Assembly: GCA_002753505.1 (NCBI GenBank)
Contig: PEAG01000002.1
Coordinates: 62,001 to 126,000 of the forward strand
Direction: 5' to 3'
DNA from: Magnetococcales bacterium HCHbin5
GTDB taxonomy: Bacteria > Pseudomonadota > Magnetococcia > Magnetococcales > Magnetaquicoccaceae
Length of the DNA: 64,000 nt
Shown here: positions 25,996-37,100 of the stretch, piece after piece
Layout: each line of letters begins with the position of its first letter
Position numbering within the stretch: the first letter of the stretch is position 1
The notes under the pieces: generated by a model
What the model was told of the DNA's origin: nothing
Seen by the model: only the letters and a program-made list of their open reading frames with translations
The model's database searches: none
Made by a program: the position numbers and the translations under genes

Positions 25996-28671
25996 ATGAA
26001 TCAACCCAAAGAGATGCAACCCATGGACGCAACCGAACTTGAGACCCGTGAATGGCGGGAATCATTGGATTATGTTTTTCACCACGGCGGTGCCGACCGG
26101 GTTGTCAGCTTGTTGCGCATGTTGCAGACCCACGCCAAAACCCTGGGAGTGGAGATCCCTTTTTCGGCCAATACGCCTTTTCTCAATACCATTCCGTTGG
26201 ACAAACAGCCGCCGTTTCCTGGCAATCGTGACCTGGAACGGCGCATCAAAAGCCTGGTCCGCTGGAATGCCATGTCGATGGTGGTCCGTGCCAACAAGGA
26301 GGAGCATGGCATTGGCGGACACATTGCCACCTACGCCTCTGCCGCCACCCTTTACGAGGTCGGCTTCAACCATTTTTTTCGTGGACCGGACGACCCCTGC
26401 GGTGGCGATTTTGTCTTTTTTCAGGGCCATGCCGCCCCTGGCATCTATGCCAGGGCCTACCTGGAGGGACGCCTTGGCGAGCGGGATCTGATCCATTTCC
26501 GCCGGGAGTTGGACCCTGAAGGGGGGCTCTCCTCCTATCCTCATCCCTGGCTGATGCCCAACTTTTGGCAGGTGCCCACCGTTTCCATGGGGTTGGGGCC
26601 CATCATGGCGATCTATCAGGCCCGCTTCCTGCGCTACATGGAGGATCGTGGCCTGTTGCAGGCAACCGACAAAAAAATCTGGGCCTTCCTGGGCGATGGC
26701 GAAACCGACGAGCCCGAATCCCTGGGTGCCATCAGCCTGGCAGCGCGGGAAAAACTGGACAACCTGATCTTTGTGATCAACTGCAACCTGCAACGGCTGG
26801 ACGGCCCTGTGCGTGGTAACGGTCAGATCATTCAGGAGTTGGAGGCCGATTTCCGGGGCGCAGGCTGGCATGTCATCAAGGTGATCTGGGGCTCAGACTG
26901 GGATCCCCTCTTGGCCCAGGATCATGAGGGATTGCTGCAACAACGTCTGGCGGAGTTGGTCGACGGCGAGTATCAGCGGCTCTCCATTGCCGGCGGTGAT
27001 TATGTCCGGCAGCACATTTTTGGCGGGGATCCTCGTCTGCTGGCGATGGTGGCCCACCACTCCGACGATCAACTGAGCCGAATGCGCCGCGGCGGCCACG
27101 ACCCGGCCAAGGTCTACGCAGCCTACAAGGCAGCGGTGACCCACCGCGGTCGCCCCACCGTCATCCTGGCCATGACCATCAAAGGCTATGGGCTGGGAGA
27201 GAGTGGCGAAGCAACCAACGTTACCCATTCCCGGAAAGAGCTTTCCGAAGAGGAGATGCGCAGCTTCCGTTCCCGTTTTGGCGTGCCGCTCTCGGATGAG
27301 GAGGTTCACCGCATGCCATTTTACAAACCCGACGAGGAGAGTGAAGAGATACGCTATCTCAAAACCCATCGCAAAAAATTGGGGGGCTTTCTGCCTTGTC
27401 GTCGGCCTGGTATCCATCGACTGCCCGCTCCGGAGGCCGGGCTGTTTGAGGAGTTTTATCAGGAGAGCGGCTCCCGTCCCGTCTCCACCACCATGGCTTT
27501 TGTCCGCATGCTCACCAAGTTGCTGAAAGATCCAGGCATCGGCAAGAGAATTGTCCCCATCGTTCCGGATGAGGCTCGCACCTTTGGCATGGAGAGTCTG
27601 TTTCGCCAATGTGGCATCTACTCCCACCCGGGCCAGCTCTACGAGCCGGTGGATGCACAAAGCCTGCTCTATTACAAGGAGATGCGGGAGGGGCAAATCC
27701 TGGAAGAGGGGATCACGGAATCGGGAGCCATGAGCTCTTTTATCGCTGCCGGCAGTGCCTATGCCAACCATGGGGTCAGCATGATTCCCTTTTTTATCTA
27801 TTACTCCATGTTTGGTTTCCAGCGCATGGGCGATCTGGCGTGGGCAGCGGCCGATATGCGGACCCGGGGCTTTTTGCTGGGTGGAACAGCCGGGCGCACC
27901 ACCCTGCTGGGAGAGGGGTTGCAACACCAGGATGGCAACAGCCACCTGCTCGCCCTGCCGATTCCCACCTTGATGGCCTATGATCCGGCCTACGCCTGTG
28001 AGCTGGCCATCATCATCGAAGAGGGTATCCGCCGCATGTATGTGGAAGAGGAAGATATTTTCTACTACATCACGGTCATGAACGAAAACTATCCGCAACC
28101 TGCCCTGCCGGCTGGGGCAAAAGAGGGGATTTTAAAAGGGATTTACCTGTTCAAAGCCGCGGACGCCCCCCCCGCTGCACCCGGGGTGCAACTTTTTGGC
28201 AGCGGTGCGATTCTCAACGAGGCCGTGGCCGCACAACAGTTGCTGGCTGATTACGGGGTCGCCGCCAACGTCTGGAGCGTGACCAGTTACAAGGCGTTAC
28301 AGCAAGAGGCCCGGATGACCGAACGCTGGAACCGTCTGCACCCGGGCGAAACCGCCCGCATCCCCTATCTTACCCAAACCCTGCAAGGCCATGTCGGTCC
28401 GGTCATCGCGGCGACCGATTATGTGTCGGCTCTGTCGGACATGGTCGCCAAATGGGTTCCCGAGGGGTTGGTCAGCCTGGGAACCGATGGCTTTGGCCGC
28501 AGCGACCGGCGCGCTGCGTTGCGGGATTTTTTTGAGGTGGATCGGCGACACATCACCTTAACCGCCTTGAGTACCCTGCACCGACGCGGTCAACTGGCGG
28601 TCGAAGTGGTTCAACAGGCGATGAATCAACTGGAAATCGATCCGGGCCGACCTGATCCGGCCACTCTTTAG
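25996..28671 (+). CDS. aceE: Pyruvate dehydrogenase E1 component, homodimeric type
   Basis: This 891-residue protein is close to E. coli AceE (887). ATG 25996 follows AAGGGG. FVFFQGHAAPGIYARAYLEG and IWAFLGDGETDEPES are the thiamine diphosphate fold with the GDG motif. TIKGYGLGESGEATNVTHS and EEGITESGAMSSFIAAGSAY lie in the middle and pyrimidine-binding domains. The transketolase C-like domain ends the chain. It decarboxylates pyruvate and reductively acetylates the lipoyl group of E2, encoded 49 bp downstream. First gene of a complete E1-E2-E3 operon. Confidence 0.97.
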   Translation: MNQPKEMQPMDATELETREWRESLDYVFHHGGADRVVSLLRMLQTHAKTLGVEIPFSANTPFLNTIPLDKQPPFPGNRDLERRIKSLVRWNAMSMVVRANKEEHGIGGHIATYASAATLYEVGFNHFFRGPDDPCGGDFVFFQGHAAPGIYARAYLEGRLGERDLIHFRRELDPEGGLSSYPHPWLMPNFWQVPTVSMGLGPIMAIYQARFLRYMEDRGLLQATDKKIWAFLGDGETDEPESLGAISLAAREKLDNLIFVINCNLQRLDGPVRGNGQIIQELEADFRGAGWHVIKVIWGSDWDPLLAQDHEGLLQQRLAELVDGEYQRLSIAGGDYVRQHIFGGDPRLLAMVAHHSDDQLSRMRRGGHDPAKVYAAYKAAVTHRGRPTVILAMTIKGYGLGESGEATNVTHSRKELSEEEMRSFRSRFGVPLSDEEVHRMPFYKPDEESEEIRYLKTHRKKLGGFLPCRRPGIHRLPAPEAGLFEEFYQESGSRPVSTTMAFVRMLTKLLKDPGIGKRIVPIVPDEARTFGMESLFRQCGIYSHPGQLYEPVDAQSLLYYKEMREGQILEEGITESGAMSSFIAAGSAYANHGVSMIPFFIYYSMFGFQRMGDLAWAAADMRTRGFLLGGTAGRTTLLGEGLQHQDGNSHLLALPIPTLMAYDPAYACELAIIIEEGIRRMYVEEEDIFYYITVMNENYPQPALPAGAKEGILKGIYLFKAADAPPAAPGVQLFGSGAILNEAVAAQQLLADYGVAANVWSVTSYKALQQEARMTERWNRLHPGETARIPYLTQTLQGHVGPVIAATDYVSALSDMVAKWVPEGLVSLGTDGFGRSDRRAALRDFFEVDRRHITLTALSTLHRRGQLAVEVVQQAMNQLEIDPGRPDPATL

Positions 28672-28720
28672 GGACGCCAGGCTCCAATGGTGGAGAGGAT
28701 GCAGAATGTGGGGAGATAGG

Positions 28721-30031
28721 ATGCGCAGGCCATTCAAGCTGCCAGAGCTGGGAGACAACATAGAGGGTGTCGAGATCATCGCTGTCCTGGTGGCGGCAGG
28801 GGAGAAGGTTGCAGCGGGCAGATCGCTGCTGGAAGTGGTGACCGACAAAGCGGTATTTGAGATCCCGGCCGATGAGGAGATGATTGTCACCGAGATTCTG
28901 GTCCGCTCGGGGGATCGGGTTGGGGTGGGAGAGTCCCTGTTTATCGTGAGCCCGACTGCAGCAGACACCCCACCGGCAACGGAGAGCGCAATAGCGGTCG
29001 TGACAACGGAGTCGGCTCCCCCCCTGCCATCGGAGTCCGCCGCGACTGTGCCTGTTGTCGAACCACCAACAGCGGCAACCGGGCTCCCCAAGGGGGTTCT
29101 GGTCCCGGCCGCTCCCTCTGTGCGGCGCGAGGCCCGCGCATTGGGCGTCCCGATTGAGCAGGTTCCCGGGACAGGCCCGCAGGGTCGAATTTCCATCGAT
29201 GATGTGCGCCAGTTTGTCAAACAACGCAACCTGGCCAGCCCGGAACGGCCTGGAAATACCCAGCCAGCCTCGCCGGAGGGCCCGGCCATCCCCTCCCAGG
29301 TCGCCCTGCCCGATTTTACCCGCTGGGGCAAGGTCAGTCGCGAAAAAATGGGCCCATTGCGTCGGGCGACCGCCCACCATCTGGCGGCAACCTGGAGTAC
29401 GCTGCCCCAGGTCACCCAGTTTGATCAGGCCGACATCACCCCGTTGGAACTGGTACGCAAACGGTTGACAGCGCATGTGGAAAAGGCGGGCGGTGGCAAA
29501 CTTTCCCTGACCGCCATTCTGCTCAAAATCGTCGCCGGGGCACTGAAAGCATTTCCCACTTTTAACGCCTCGCTGGATCTGCGTACAGACGAGCTTATCC
29601 TGAAACAGTATGTGCATATCGGGGTGGCTGTCGATACGCCAGAGGGATTGATCGTTCCGGTTGTTCGCGATGTCGATCACAAAAACATCACCCAGCTTGC
29701 CATCGATCTGGCGACACTCACCCAGAAGGCGCGCACGCGAAAATTGATGCCGGAGGAGATGAGTGGTGGCTGTTTCACCCTCTCCAATCTGGGCACTGTT
29801 GGCGGTGTCGGCTTTACACCCATTGTCCGTCATCCCGAAGTGGCCATCCTGGGCGTGGCCCGCAGCGGGATCGAGGCCAGATTTGCGGAGGGGGCCTTTC
29901 AACCCCGTCTCATGCTGCCGCTGAGCCTCTCTTACGACCATCGGGTGGTGGATGGTGCGGATGGGGCGCGCTTTCTGCGTTGGATTTGCGAGGTATTGGA
30001 AGAACCCATGCGGATCGCCCTGGAAGGGTGA
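28721..30031 (+). CDS. aceF: Pyruvate dehydrogenase E2, dihydrolipoamide acetyltransferase
   Basis: This 436-residue E2 has a single lipoyl domain; the lipoylated Lys lies in EVVTDKAVFEIPADE near residue 45. A Pro/Ala/Thr-rich linker follows, then an E3/E1-binding domain (PSVRREARALGVPIEQVPG, GRISIDDV). The catalytic domain ends with LSYDHRVVDGADGARFL, containing the HxxxDG active site. ATG 28721 is preceded by GGGGAGATAGG, better than the in-frame ATG at 28706. It has only one lipoyl domain, against three in E. coli. It transfers acetyl to CoA and forms the core of the complex. Confidence 0.95.
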   Translation: MRRPFKLPELGDNIEGVEIIAVLVAAGEKVAAGRSLLEVVTDKAVFEIPADEEMIVTEILVRSGDRVGVGESLFIVSPTAADTPPATESAIAVVTTESAPPLPSESAATVPVVEPPTAATGLPKGVLVPAAPSVRREARALGVPIEQVPGTGPQGRISIDDVRQFVKQRNLASPERPGNTQPASPEGPAIPSQVALPDFTRWGKVSREKMGPLRRATAHHLAATWSTLPQVTQFDQADITPLELVRKRLTAHVEKAGGGKLSLTAILLKIVAGALKAFPTFNASLDLRTDELILKQYVHIGVAVDTPEGLIVPVVRDVDHKNITQLAIDLATLTQKARTRKLMPEEMSGGCFTLSNLGTVGGVGFTPIVRHPEVAILGVARSGIEARFAEGAFQPRLMLPLSLSYDHRVVDGADGARFLRWICEVLEEPMRIALEG

Positions 30032-30065
30032 CAATCCGGCAGCACTGGTTGTTGGAGCTTGATTC

Positions 30066-31484
30066 ATGAATGAGACAAAAGATGTCGTCGTCATCGGCGG
30101 TGGTCCCGGGGGATACGCTGCTGCATTTTTGGCCGCCAGCTATGGTTTTCGGACCACCCTGGTCGATATGCGTTCCACGCCGGGTGGCGTCTGTCTCCAT
30201 TGCGGCTGTATTCCCAGCAAAGCGTTGCTGCATGCGGCCAAGCTGCTGACGGACGCACGGGAAGCGATGGAGATCGGGATCGATTTTGGCCAACCCAGGG
30301 TGGAGATCGACAAAATTCGGCTCTGGAAAGAGCGGGTTGTCTCCCAATTGACAACCGGGCTGAGTCAACAATGCCTCAGACGGGGGGTGACCTTTATCCA
30401 GGGGCAGGCGACCTTCCTGGGCTCCAACCAGATCGCCATTCTCAAACCGGACGGGCAGCAATCCGAGTTGCTGTTTGATCACTGCATCCTTGCCACCGGC
30501 TCCCGCCCCACGCCGCTGCCCGGCATTCCATTGCAATCGCCCCGAGTGATGGACTCTACCGCTGCATTGGCGTTTGAGCAAATTCCGGAGCGATTGCTGG
30601 TGGTCGGGGGTGGCGTGATCGGGCTTGAGTTGGGTTCGGTCTACGCCACCTTTGGCAGTCGGGTGACCATTGTCGAGATGAGCCCGACGCTGCTGCCGGG
30701 CGCGGATCGGGATCTGGTGCGGGTGGTTGCCAAGCGTCTCGAAAAGCTGACCGAATCCATCAGGCTGGAAAGCAAAGTGACGGCCCTGGTGGAGCGAGCC
30801 GATGGCCTTCTCGCCACCCTCGAGAACAGCGCAGGTCAGGCGGAGGAGCTCCACTTTGACCGGGTACTGGTTGCCATCGGTCGGTTGCCCAACTCCGAAA
30901 ACCTGGGGCTGGAGAAGACCCGGGTTCGGCTGGAGCGCGGTCTGGTGCAGGTGGATCGTGCCATGCGCACGGCTGATCCAGCCATTCTGGCGATCGGTGA
31001 TGTGGTTGGTGGACCCATGCTGGCACACAAGGCTGCCCATGAGGCCCGGATTGCGGTGGAGGTGTTGGCGGGCAAAAAGGCCCAATTTGATCCGCGGGCC
31101 ATTCCTGTCGTCGCTTTTACTGATCCCGAGGTGGCGTGGGCCGGTTTGACGGAAACAGAGGCCAAAAAACAGGGCATCCCGGTGAAGGCGGTACGTTTTC
31201 CGTGGGGGGCCTCCGGTCGGGCACACACCCTGGGACAGGTGGATGGCTCCACCAAATTAATTGTTGACCCCGAAACGGAACGGGTGTTGGGCATTGGCAT
31301 GACGGGACCGGGAGCAGGGGAGATGATTTCGGAAGGGGTACTGGCCCTGGAGATGGGTGCCACGGTGCGTGATCTGGCAGAGACCATCCACCCCCATCCC
31401 ACCCTGTCCGAAACGGTGATGGAGGCAGCAGAGGTCTTTTTTGGTCACAGTGTCCACTATTTTACCCCAAGGCAAAACCGATAA
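30066..31484 (+). CDS. lpdA: Dihydrolipoamide dehydrogenase (E3)
   Basis: This 472-residue flavoprotein disulfide reductase has an FAD site at VVIGGGPGGYAAAFLA. The redox disulfide is in GGVCLHCGCIPSKALL (C43 and C48), with an extra Cys at 46. LLVVGGGVIGLELGSVYATFG is the NAD site, and IHPHPTLSETVMEAA carries the C-terminal His-Glu dyad. It reoxidises the E2 lipoyl group. ATG 30066 has GGAG about 8 nt upstream and lies 34 bp after aceF, so the operon is complete. The closest alternative, E3 of another dehydrogenase, is unlikely in this context. Confidence 0.96.
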   Translation: MNETKDVVVIGGGPGGYAAAFLAASYGFRTTLVDMRSTPGGVCLHCGCIPSKALLHAAKLLTDAREAMEIGIDFGQPRVEIDKIRLWKERVVSQLTTGLSQQCLRRGVTFIQGQATFLGSNQIAILKPDGQQSELLFDHCILATGSRPTPLPGIPLQSPRVMDSTAALAFEQIPERLLVVGGGVIGLELGSVYATFGSRVTIVEMSPTLLPGADRDLVRVVAKRLEKLTESIRLESKVTALVERADGLLATLENSAGQAEELHFDRVLVAIGRLPNSENLGLEKTRVRLERGLVQVDRAMRTADPAILAIGDVVGGPMLAHKAAHEARIAVEVLAGKKAQFDPRAIPVVAFTDPEVAWAGLTETEAKKQGIPVKAVRFPWGASGRAHTLGQVDGSTKLIVDPETERVLGIGMTGPGAGEMISEGVLALEMGATVRDLAETIHPHPTLSETVMEAAEVFFGHSVHYFTPRQNR

Positions 31485-31718
31485 ATTATTTTTTGTTTGT
31501 CAAAGAGGCAAATTGTTCCGAAACAGATCTCAAGCAGGTTGCTCTCCCCTTTAACCATCGCGGCGCAGGACGGTAGTCAAAGTCGGTTTCCGGGTTCGAT
31601 ACCGCAGGATGCAGTGGCTGGCAGGAGTGGGTGGATTGGCTGCAGACGGGTTTTGCTGTGGCATTTTTTTGCGGGAATGGCTATCGATGAAAAATGATGA
31701 TTTCAGGAAACATGGTGC

Positions 31719-32303
31719 ATGATTTTAGATGACCCTTCCGTCCACGAACTGATTCGTCAACGTTGGTCCCCACGCGCTTTTGACGGTCTGCGTGCGGTTG
31801 ACCGGGGGGAGGTCATGACACTGCTGGAGGCGGCTCGCTGGGCACCTTCTTGTTACAATACCCAGCCATGGCGGTATATTGTCGCCCTGCGGGAAAACAA
31901 GGCTGCATTTGATCGTATTCTGGCTTGCCTGGTGGATGTCAACCAGGTTTGGGCCAAGGAGGCGGCAGTGCTGATGATCTCCCTGGCCCGGAAGCTGCAC
32001 GACCACAACGGCAAACCCAACCGTTGGGCATGGCATGATGTTGGGGCTGCCAATGCGCAGCTGACCCTTCAAGCCACAGCGATGGGGTTGGTTGTTCATC
32101 AGATGGCGGGGTATGACCCTGAGGCGGTCCGCAGGCTCTACTCCTTGCATGACCTGTTTGATCCCGTGACCATTCTTGCCCTGGGATATCCTGGCTCACC
32201 CGAGCAGCTGGATGGGCCCTTGCGCGACCGGGAGTTGGCACCGAGACAACGCAAATCGATGGAAAAAATCGCTTTCAATGGCGAGTGGGGAAAGCCGTTG
32301 TAG
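31719..32303 (+). CDS. Nitroreductase-family FMN protein
   Basis: This 194-residue protein has the nitroreductase opening VHELIRQRWSPRAFD, the FMN-binding EAARWAPSCYNTQPWRYIV, and the later LTLQATAMGLVVHQMAGYD segment. These match the single-domain NfsB/FRP-like fold, which uses FMN and NAD(P)H to reduce nitro compounds, quinones or other acceptors. It is preceded by AGGAAA and separated from lpdA by about 230 bp, so it is likely an independent unit. The physiological substrate is unknown. Confidence 0.88.
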   Translation: MILDDPSVHELIRQRWSPRAFDGLRAVDRGEVMTLLEAARWAPSCYNTQPWRYIVALRENKAAFDRILACLVDVNQVWAKEAAVLMISLARKLHDHNGKPNRWAWHDVGAANAQLTLQATAMGLVVHQMAGYDPEAVRRLYSLHDLFDPVTILALGYPGSPEQLDGPLRDRELAPRQRKSMEKIAFNGEWGKPL

Positions 32304-32517
32304 GGTTGGTGCCTGCAAGTACGCTCTTGTCGCCTCTCTCTCGCCGCCCAACACCCTCCCTCTGCCGTTCGACGGCAACTTGACATGTGCCAGTCGTCCT
32401 TTTTATCTGTGGCACCCGGATTGCTTGCACGTTCATCATCACGATAATGTGGTACGCCTCTCATGATGGAGGTGACCGGTTTTGATGGCTGTGCTCCAGG
32501 GGAAAAGGGGAAACAAG

Positions 32518-33009
32518 ATGAATGTGCTGCCTGTTGCCGAGGCTGGCAAAGGGGTTGGTGTGGATCATGCGAAAATTATCCGTCCCATCAAGCATGATAA
32601 ATTGACCCGTGTGGCCTCAGCCCGGTCCTTTGATGTGGGTTGGAGCTGGGTGGAACGGTCCGAAAAAAAACAGCCCCCGAACAGATCGCGTTATGGTGTC
32701 AACAAAACGGCTTTCGCCCAGTCTGATCTTGCGGCCCCACTCCCCCCATCGATGGACGAACCTTCAGATGCAGAGTCGTCTCAAGGGAGTCTCCAGCCCG
32801 AAACGGCTCAATCGAACCCGTCCCATTCAGACACGTTGGGGGCCGCAGGCCCGTCAAAGGGAGAAATTCCGGCAGATGATGGACTGCTTCGTTGGACGTT
32901 GGCCAGACTGGAAGAGGAAAATGCATTCCTGCGCAGTCGTTTGATCGCTTCGGAAGAGAATGTCAAAACCTTGATCAGCCTGATGGCGGTCAACAGAGAC
33001 CATAACTGA
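32518..33009 (+). CDS. Hypothetical protein with C-terminal coiled coil
   Basis: This 163-residue protein begins at ATG 32518 after AGGGGAAACAAG; the frame opens at 32482, but that start lacks a ribosome site. The middle is rich in Ser, Pro and Gln and probably disordered. The last 45 residues (LLRWTLARLEEENAFLRSRL onward) form a heptad-like helix. No enzyme motif is visible. It converges with the response-regulator gene at 33093. I do not recognise a family. Confidence 0.6.
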   Translation: MNVLPVAEAGKGVGVDHAKIIRPIKHDKLTRVASARSFDVGWSWVERSEKKQPPNRSRYGVNKTAFAQSDLAAPLPPSMDEPSDAESSQGSLQPETAQSNPSHSDTLGAAGPSKGEIPADDGLLRWTLARLEEENAFLRSRLIASEENVKTLISLMAVNRDHN

Positions 33010-33092
33010 CACTGCTGTTCAGGGGGCTGGACCGCTCCCAATGCCTGCCATGCGCGAATGACAACCAGAGGATGTGGAGCGGTTGATTCCGG

Positions 33093-33827
33093 TCAACGTT
33101 TCTGCAAGGCGTTGGGGTTCAATTGATAGCCGTAGCCCGATACGGTCATGATGAGAGTTCCCCCCTGGCCTGCCTGCTCCATTTTTTGACGCAGTCGGCA
33201 AATGATGGAATCCACAGTACGATTCTGGGGCGGATCCTGACGCCGGGAGATGGCATCTTTCAACTGTTCCCTCGACACCACCGCACCGCGAGCCTTGATA
33301 ATGGTGGCCAGACAGTTGAATTCCCCTCGCGTCAAAACCACCCACTCCCCCCGCGCCGTCGTCAGACGTCGTTGAGCAAAATCCAGCACAAATCCCTCAA
33401 ACGGGATAATGGCAGCAGGCATATCGACAAGGGTGCTGCCTTGACTGGCAGATTTGGCATTGCGATGGAGAATATTCTGGATTTTAGCGATCAACTCCCG
33501 TGGATGGAACGGTTTGATAATATAATCATCGGCCCCCAGTTCAATACCCGCCAACCGATCCTGCTCACCGCTTCGGGATGAGATGACAAACAGGGGCAGA
33601 TTGGAGTAATGGCGAATTTTTCTGAGTACGACCAGCCCATCTTCATCAGGCAGATTCAGATCCAACAGGACACAATCCGGTTTTTTTTGTTCAAAGGCCG
33701 CAAAAAAATCTGTCGATGTGGCACAAGCAATCACCCGGAACCCTGATTTTTCCAGGTAGGAACTCATCAAAAATCGCATGCTGTCATCGTCCTCCAACAG
33801 GCATATCAAGGGGGTACTTTGGTGCAT
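33093..33827 (-). CDS. OmpR/PhoB-type response regulator
   Basis: This 244-residue protein has a receiver domain with LLEDDDSM acidic pocket, CVLLDLNLPDEDGL phospho-Asp site and IIKPFHPRELI Lys. A winged-helix output domain follows (EFNCLATIIKARGAVVSREQL, NRTVDSIICRLRQKM, TVSGYGYQL). ATG 33827 has GAGGAG upstream. It is divergent from two large hybrid kinases starting at 34102, whose HPt domains could feed it, although a cognate pair cannot be proven from position alone. It acts as a phosphorylation-dependent transcription factor. Confidence 0.93.
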   Translation of the reverse strand: MHQSTPLICLLEDDDSMRFLMSSYLEKSGFRVIACATSTDFFAAFEQKKPDCVLLDLNLPDEDGLVVLRKIRHYSNLPLFVISSRSGEQDRLAGIELGADDYIIKPFHPRELIAKIQNILHRNAKSASQGSTLVDMPAAIIPFEGFVLDFAQRRLTTARGEWVVLTRGEFNCLATIIKARGAVVSREQLKDAISRRQDPPQNRTVDSIICRLRQKMEQAGQGGTLIMTVSGYGYQLNPNALQKR

Positions 33828-34101
33828 TGTATAAAACTCCTCGTCCTGACAAGGCGTCCATTTTTCCTATTCATCAACAATTTATCAGCATTTCATACAT
33901 TATTCATCAATAATGGTGATGCATTGCTCATTATTATGCTCTGTTTTGTTCCTGAAACCTGTCAAAATGCATCAAGGTCAAGCTGGAACATCGGTTTGGT
34001 TGGGAGCAGGCACACCTCCCCCCCGCAGCCTGGAAAAAGTTGCGACATCCCCTGCATCTGGAACGTTTTATGGGTACCAATAGCAATTGCGGGTCGGCTC
34101 C

Positions 34102-37100
34102 ATGAATCTTACAATGTCATCTGCTGTGCCGTACTGGGTACAGCTGTTCAGACTGTGGTCGGTCATACTATGCACTGCTCTGCTGCCCAGGTCGGGAAAT
34201 GCGGATCCGATGCCACATCCCATGCAGATCGCTCCGCAGATGAACGGTCTCTTTGCATCACAACATCTGCTGATTCTGGAAGATCCTGATCGTTCCCTGA
34301 CCCTGGCGGATCTGACCCAACCCGCCACCGCAGCACGCTTCCAACCAGGAGGAAAGGTCACCAGTCAGGGCATCACCCGTTCGGCCTGGTGGGTGCGCGT
34401 GGATGTGGTCAACCCGACCGACCGTCCCATCTCATGGTTGTTGCAAGCACTCAACCCACTGCTGGACTATCTGGATCTCTACCATCTGATAGATGACCAT
34501 CCCGTTGAGGTATGGCACATGGGAGACCATCGCCCATTTTCGGCCCGCCCCATCCCCTTTGCCAGTCCTATTGTTCCTCTGGAGACCCCGGCCCGCACAA
34601 CGAGCCACATCTATCTGCGCTACGCATTTCAGACGGTGGGCATTGTCGATACCGAGATTTTGCTGTGGACGCCCACAGAATTTGCCCATTATCGCGACTG
34701 GCATGGCATGTTGACCGGGTGTTATACGGGCAGTTTGCTGTTCATGGCGTTGTATAACCTGTTTATTTTTATCGCCACCCGCATGCGGGCTTATCTGTGG
34801 TATGTGGTTTACATGGGCATGTACATGATTACCGGCCTGGCCATCACAGGGGAAGGACATCGTTTTTTTTATACCCATTCGGCCTGGCTGACAGAACTGA
34901 TGCCCAATTTTTCCATCATGCTGAGCATGGCATTCGCCATGCAGTTCAACCGCACATTTCTGAATCTTCCCACTTTGGCCCCCCGGACGGATCGTTTTTT
35001 TATTCTGTTGATGACCACCTTTTTCTGCGCGACGGTGTTGATATTGCTGGGATATAAACAGATTGCCCTGACAATTGCCTTTTTGGCTGCGGCCATCGTG
35101 ATCCTCTGCCTGCCACTCATCGGAGGGTGGTTGTGGTGGCGGGGCTACAAAGGGGCCAGACTGTTGACCATGGCCTGGGCCATCGTGCTGACCGGCGCAG
35201 CGATCAGTTTGGGACGCTTTGTGGGCTACGTGCCCACTTCACACTGGACGCTATGGAGCGGGCGTTTAGGGATCTGGATAGAGGCGATACTGCTCTCCCT
35301 GGCCTTGGCGGACCAGATCAATATTTTGCGTCAGGAGAAAGATCAGGCCACCCAAAGAGAAAGAGAAGCGATTTTACTGGCAAAAAATGAGTTGGAAAGC
35401 AAGGTGACCGAGCGTACTCTGGACTTGCAAGTTGCCAAACAAAAAGCCGATGCCGCCAATCAGACCAAAAGCCTTTTTTTGGCCAACATCAGCCACGAAA
35501 TTCGCACTCCCATGAATGCCATTATCGGCACTACCCATCTCGTTTTAAAAACACCCATAACCGAACGGCAACAAAAATATTTGCTCATCATGCAAAACGC
35601 CGCCCACCTGCTTTTGCAGATGATCAATGATATTCTTGATTTTTCCAAATTTGAAGCCGGTGAATTAAAAATAGAGCGGATACCATTCCATCTGCACACG
35701 TTGATTGAGAAGACTCTCCGGCTCATGGAGGGCAAGGCGGATGAAAAGGGGCTGGAATTTTTGCTGCGCTGCCACGTCCGATCGGATCTCCAGTTGATCG
35801 GTGATCCGTTGCGACTCCAGCAAATTTTACTCAACCTGCTCGCCAACGCCATCAAATTTACCCATCAGGGTGAGATCTCCCTCGGTATCGAACCGGTTCA
35901 TGAAACCCCTGTTGCGGTCCGCCTGCGATTTTGGGTGCAGGATTCCGGCATCGGCATAAGCCAGGCACAAATAAACTCTCTGTTTCAGCCTTTTTCCCAG
36001 GCCGACATCTCCCATGCCCGCAAATATGGTGGCACCGGCCTGGGTTTGGCCCTCAGCCAGCGGTTGGCCACGGTCATGTCTGGCATCATAACGGTCGAGA
36101 GTGAAATCGGAATGGGCAGCACATTCAGTCTGACAATACCCTTTGAGATCAGCAAAACAGCGGCACAGAGAGCGATCATACCCGTAACAGAAGATGTGCG
36201 CTCTCTGCGCATCCTGTTGGTTGATGACCATGAGAGTGCGCGCACTGTGTTGAGTGAGATGCTGGAAAGCTTTGCGTTTGAGGTTACGGCGATCGATTCC
36301 GGCTTCACTGCGCTGAAATTGTTGGAAGAGTCTACAAAAAACGCAGAGACTCCATGTTACGATCTGATATTGCTGGATTGCCAAATGCCCCACATGGATG
36401 GTTTGGAGACGGCCCGCCGCATCCATGCTGAAATTCCCCTTCCCCCGCCACCCACCATTCTCATGGTGTCGGCCTGTCAGCGGGAGGAGGTGATCGAACA
36501 AGCTGAATCCATGGGATTGGCGGGCTATCTGCACAAGCCGGTCACCCCGTCAGAACTGTTTGACACGATCATGGGTGTGCTGGGTGGCAGTCGCCTGTTA
36601 TACCCCCACACCATTGCCCAAGCCGCCTGGAACGTGGAGCGAGAAGAGATCAGGGAGATCCAGGGAGCCCGGGTACTGCTGGTGGATGATATTCCCCTGA
36701 ACCAGGAGATTGCACAGGAATTTCTGGAGGGTTACGGGTTGATCGTAACGCGGGCGGGCGGTGGTCAGGAGGCCATCACACAACTGCAAAACCAGACCTT
36801 TGACCTGTTGCTGATGGATATCCAGATGCCCGATATGAATGGTCTCCAGGCCACACAGGCGATACGTCATCAGTGGCCGACGCGACGATTGCCCATCATC
36901 GCCATGACCGCCCATGCCCTGGCCGACGACAGGCGGATGTGTCTGGAAGCCGGCATGGACGATTATATCACCAAACCCATCGATCCCAGGCAATTGCTTC
37001 GCGTACTCAGCCGTTGGATTCAGACCGGAGCCCAGGCAACGGACAAGACGACAACACCCCCGGCAGATCACAGCGTGCAAGAGAGTCTCCCCCTCCTGCC

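Noticed and set aside
28553-31226. Long minus-strand frames across aceF and lpdA
   Set aside because: Shadows of well-supported E2 and E3 genes.
33010-33092. Possible hairpin between the coiled-coil protein and response regulator genes
   Set aside because: The 8-9 bp arms are separated by a loop of nearly 40 nt, too weak to call a terminator.
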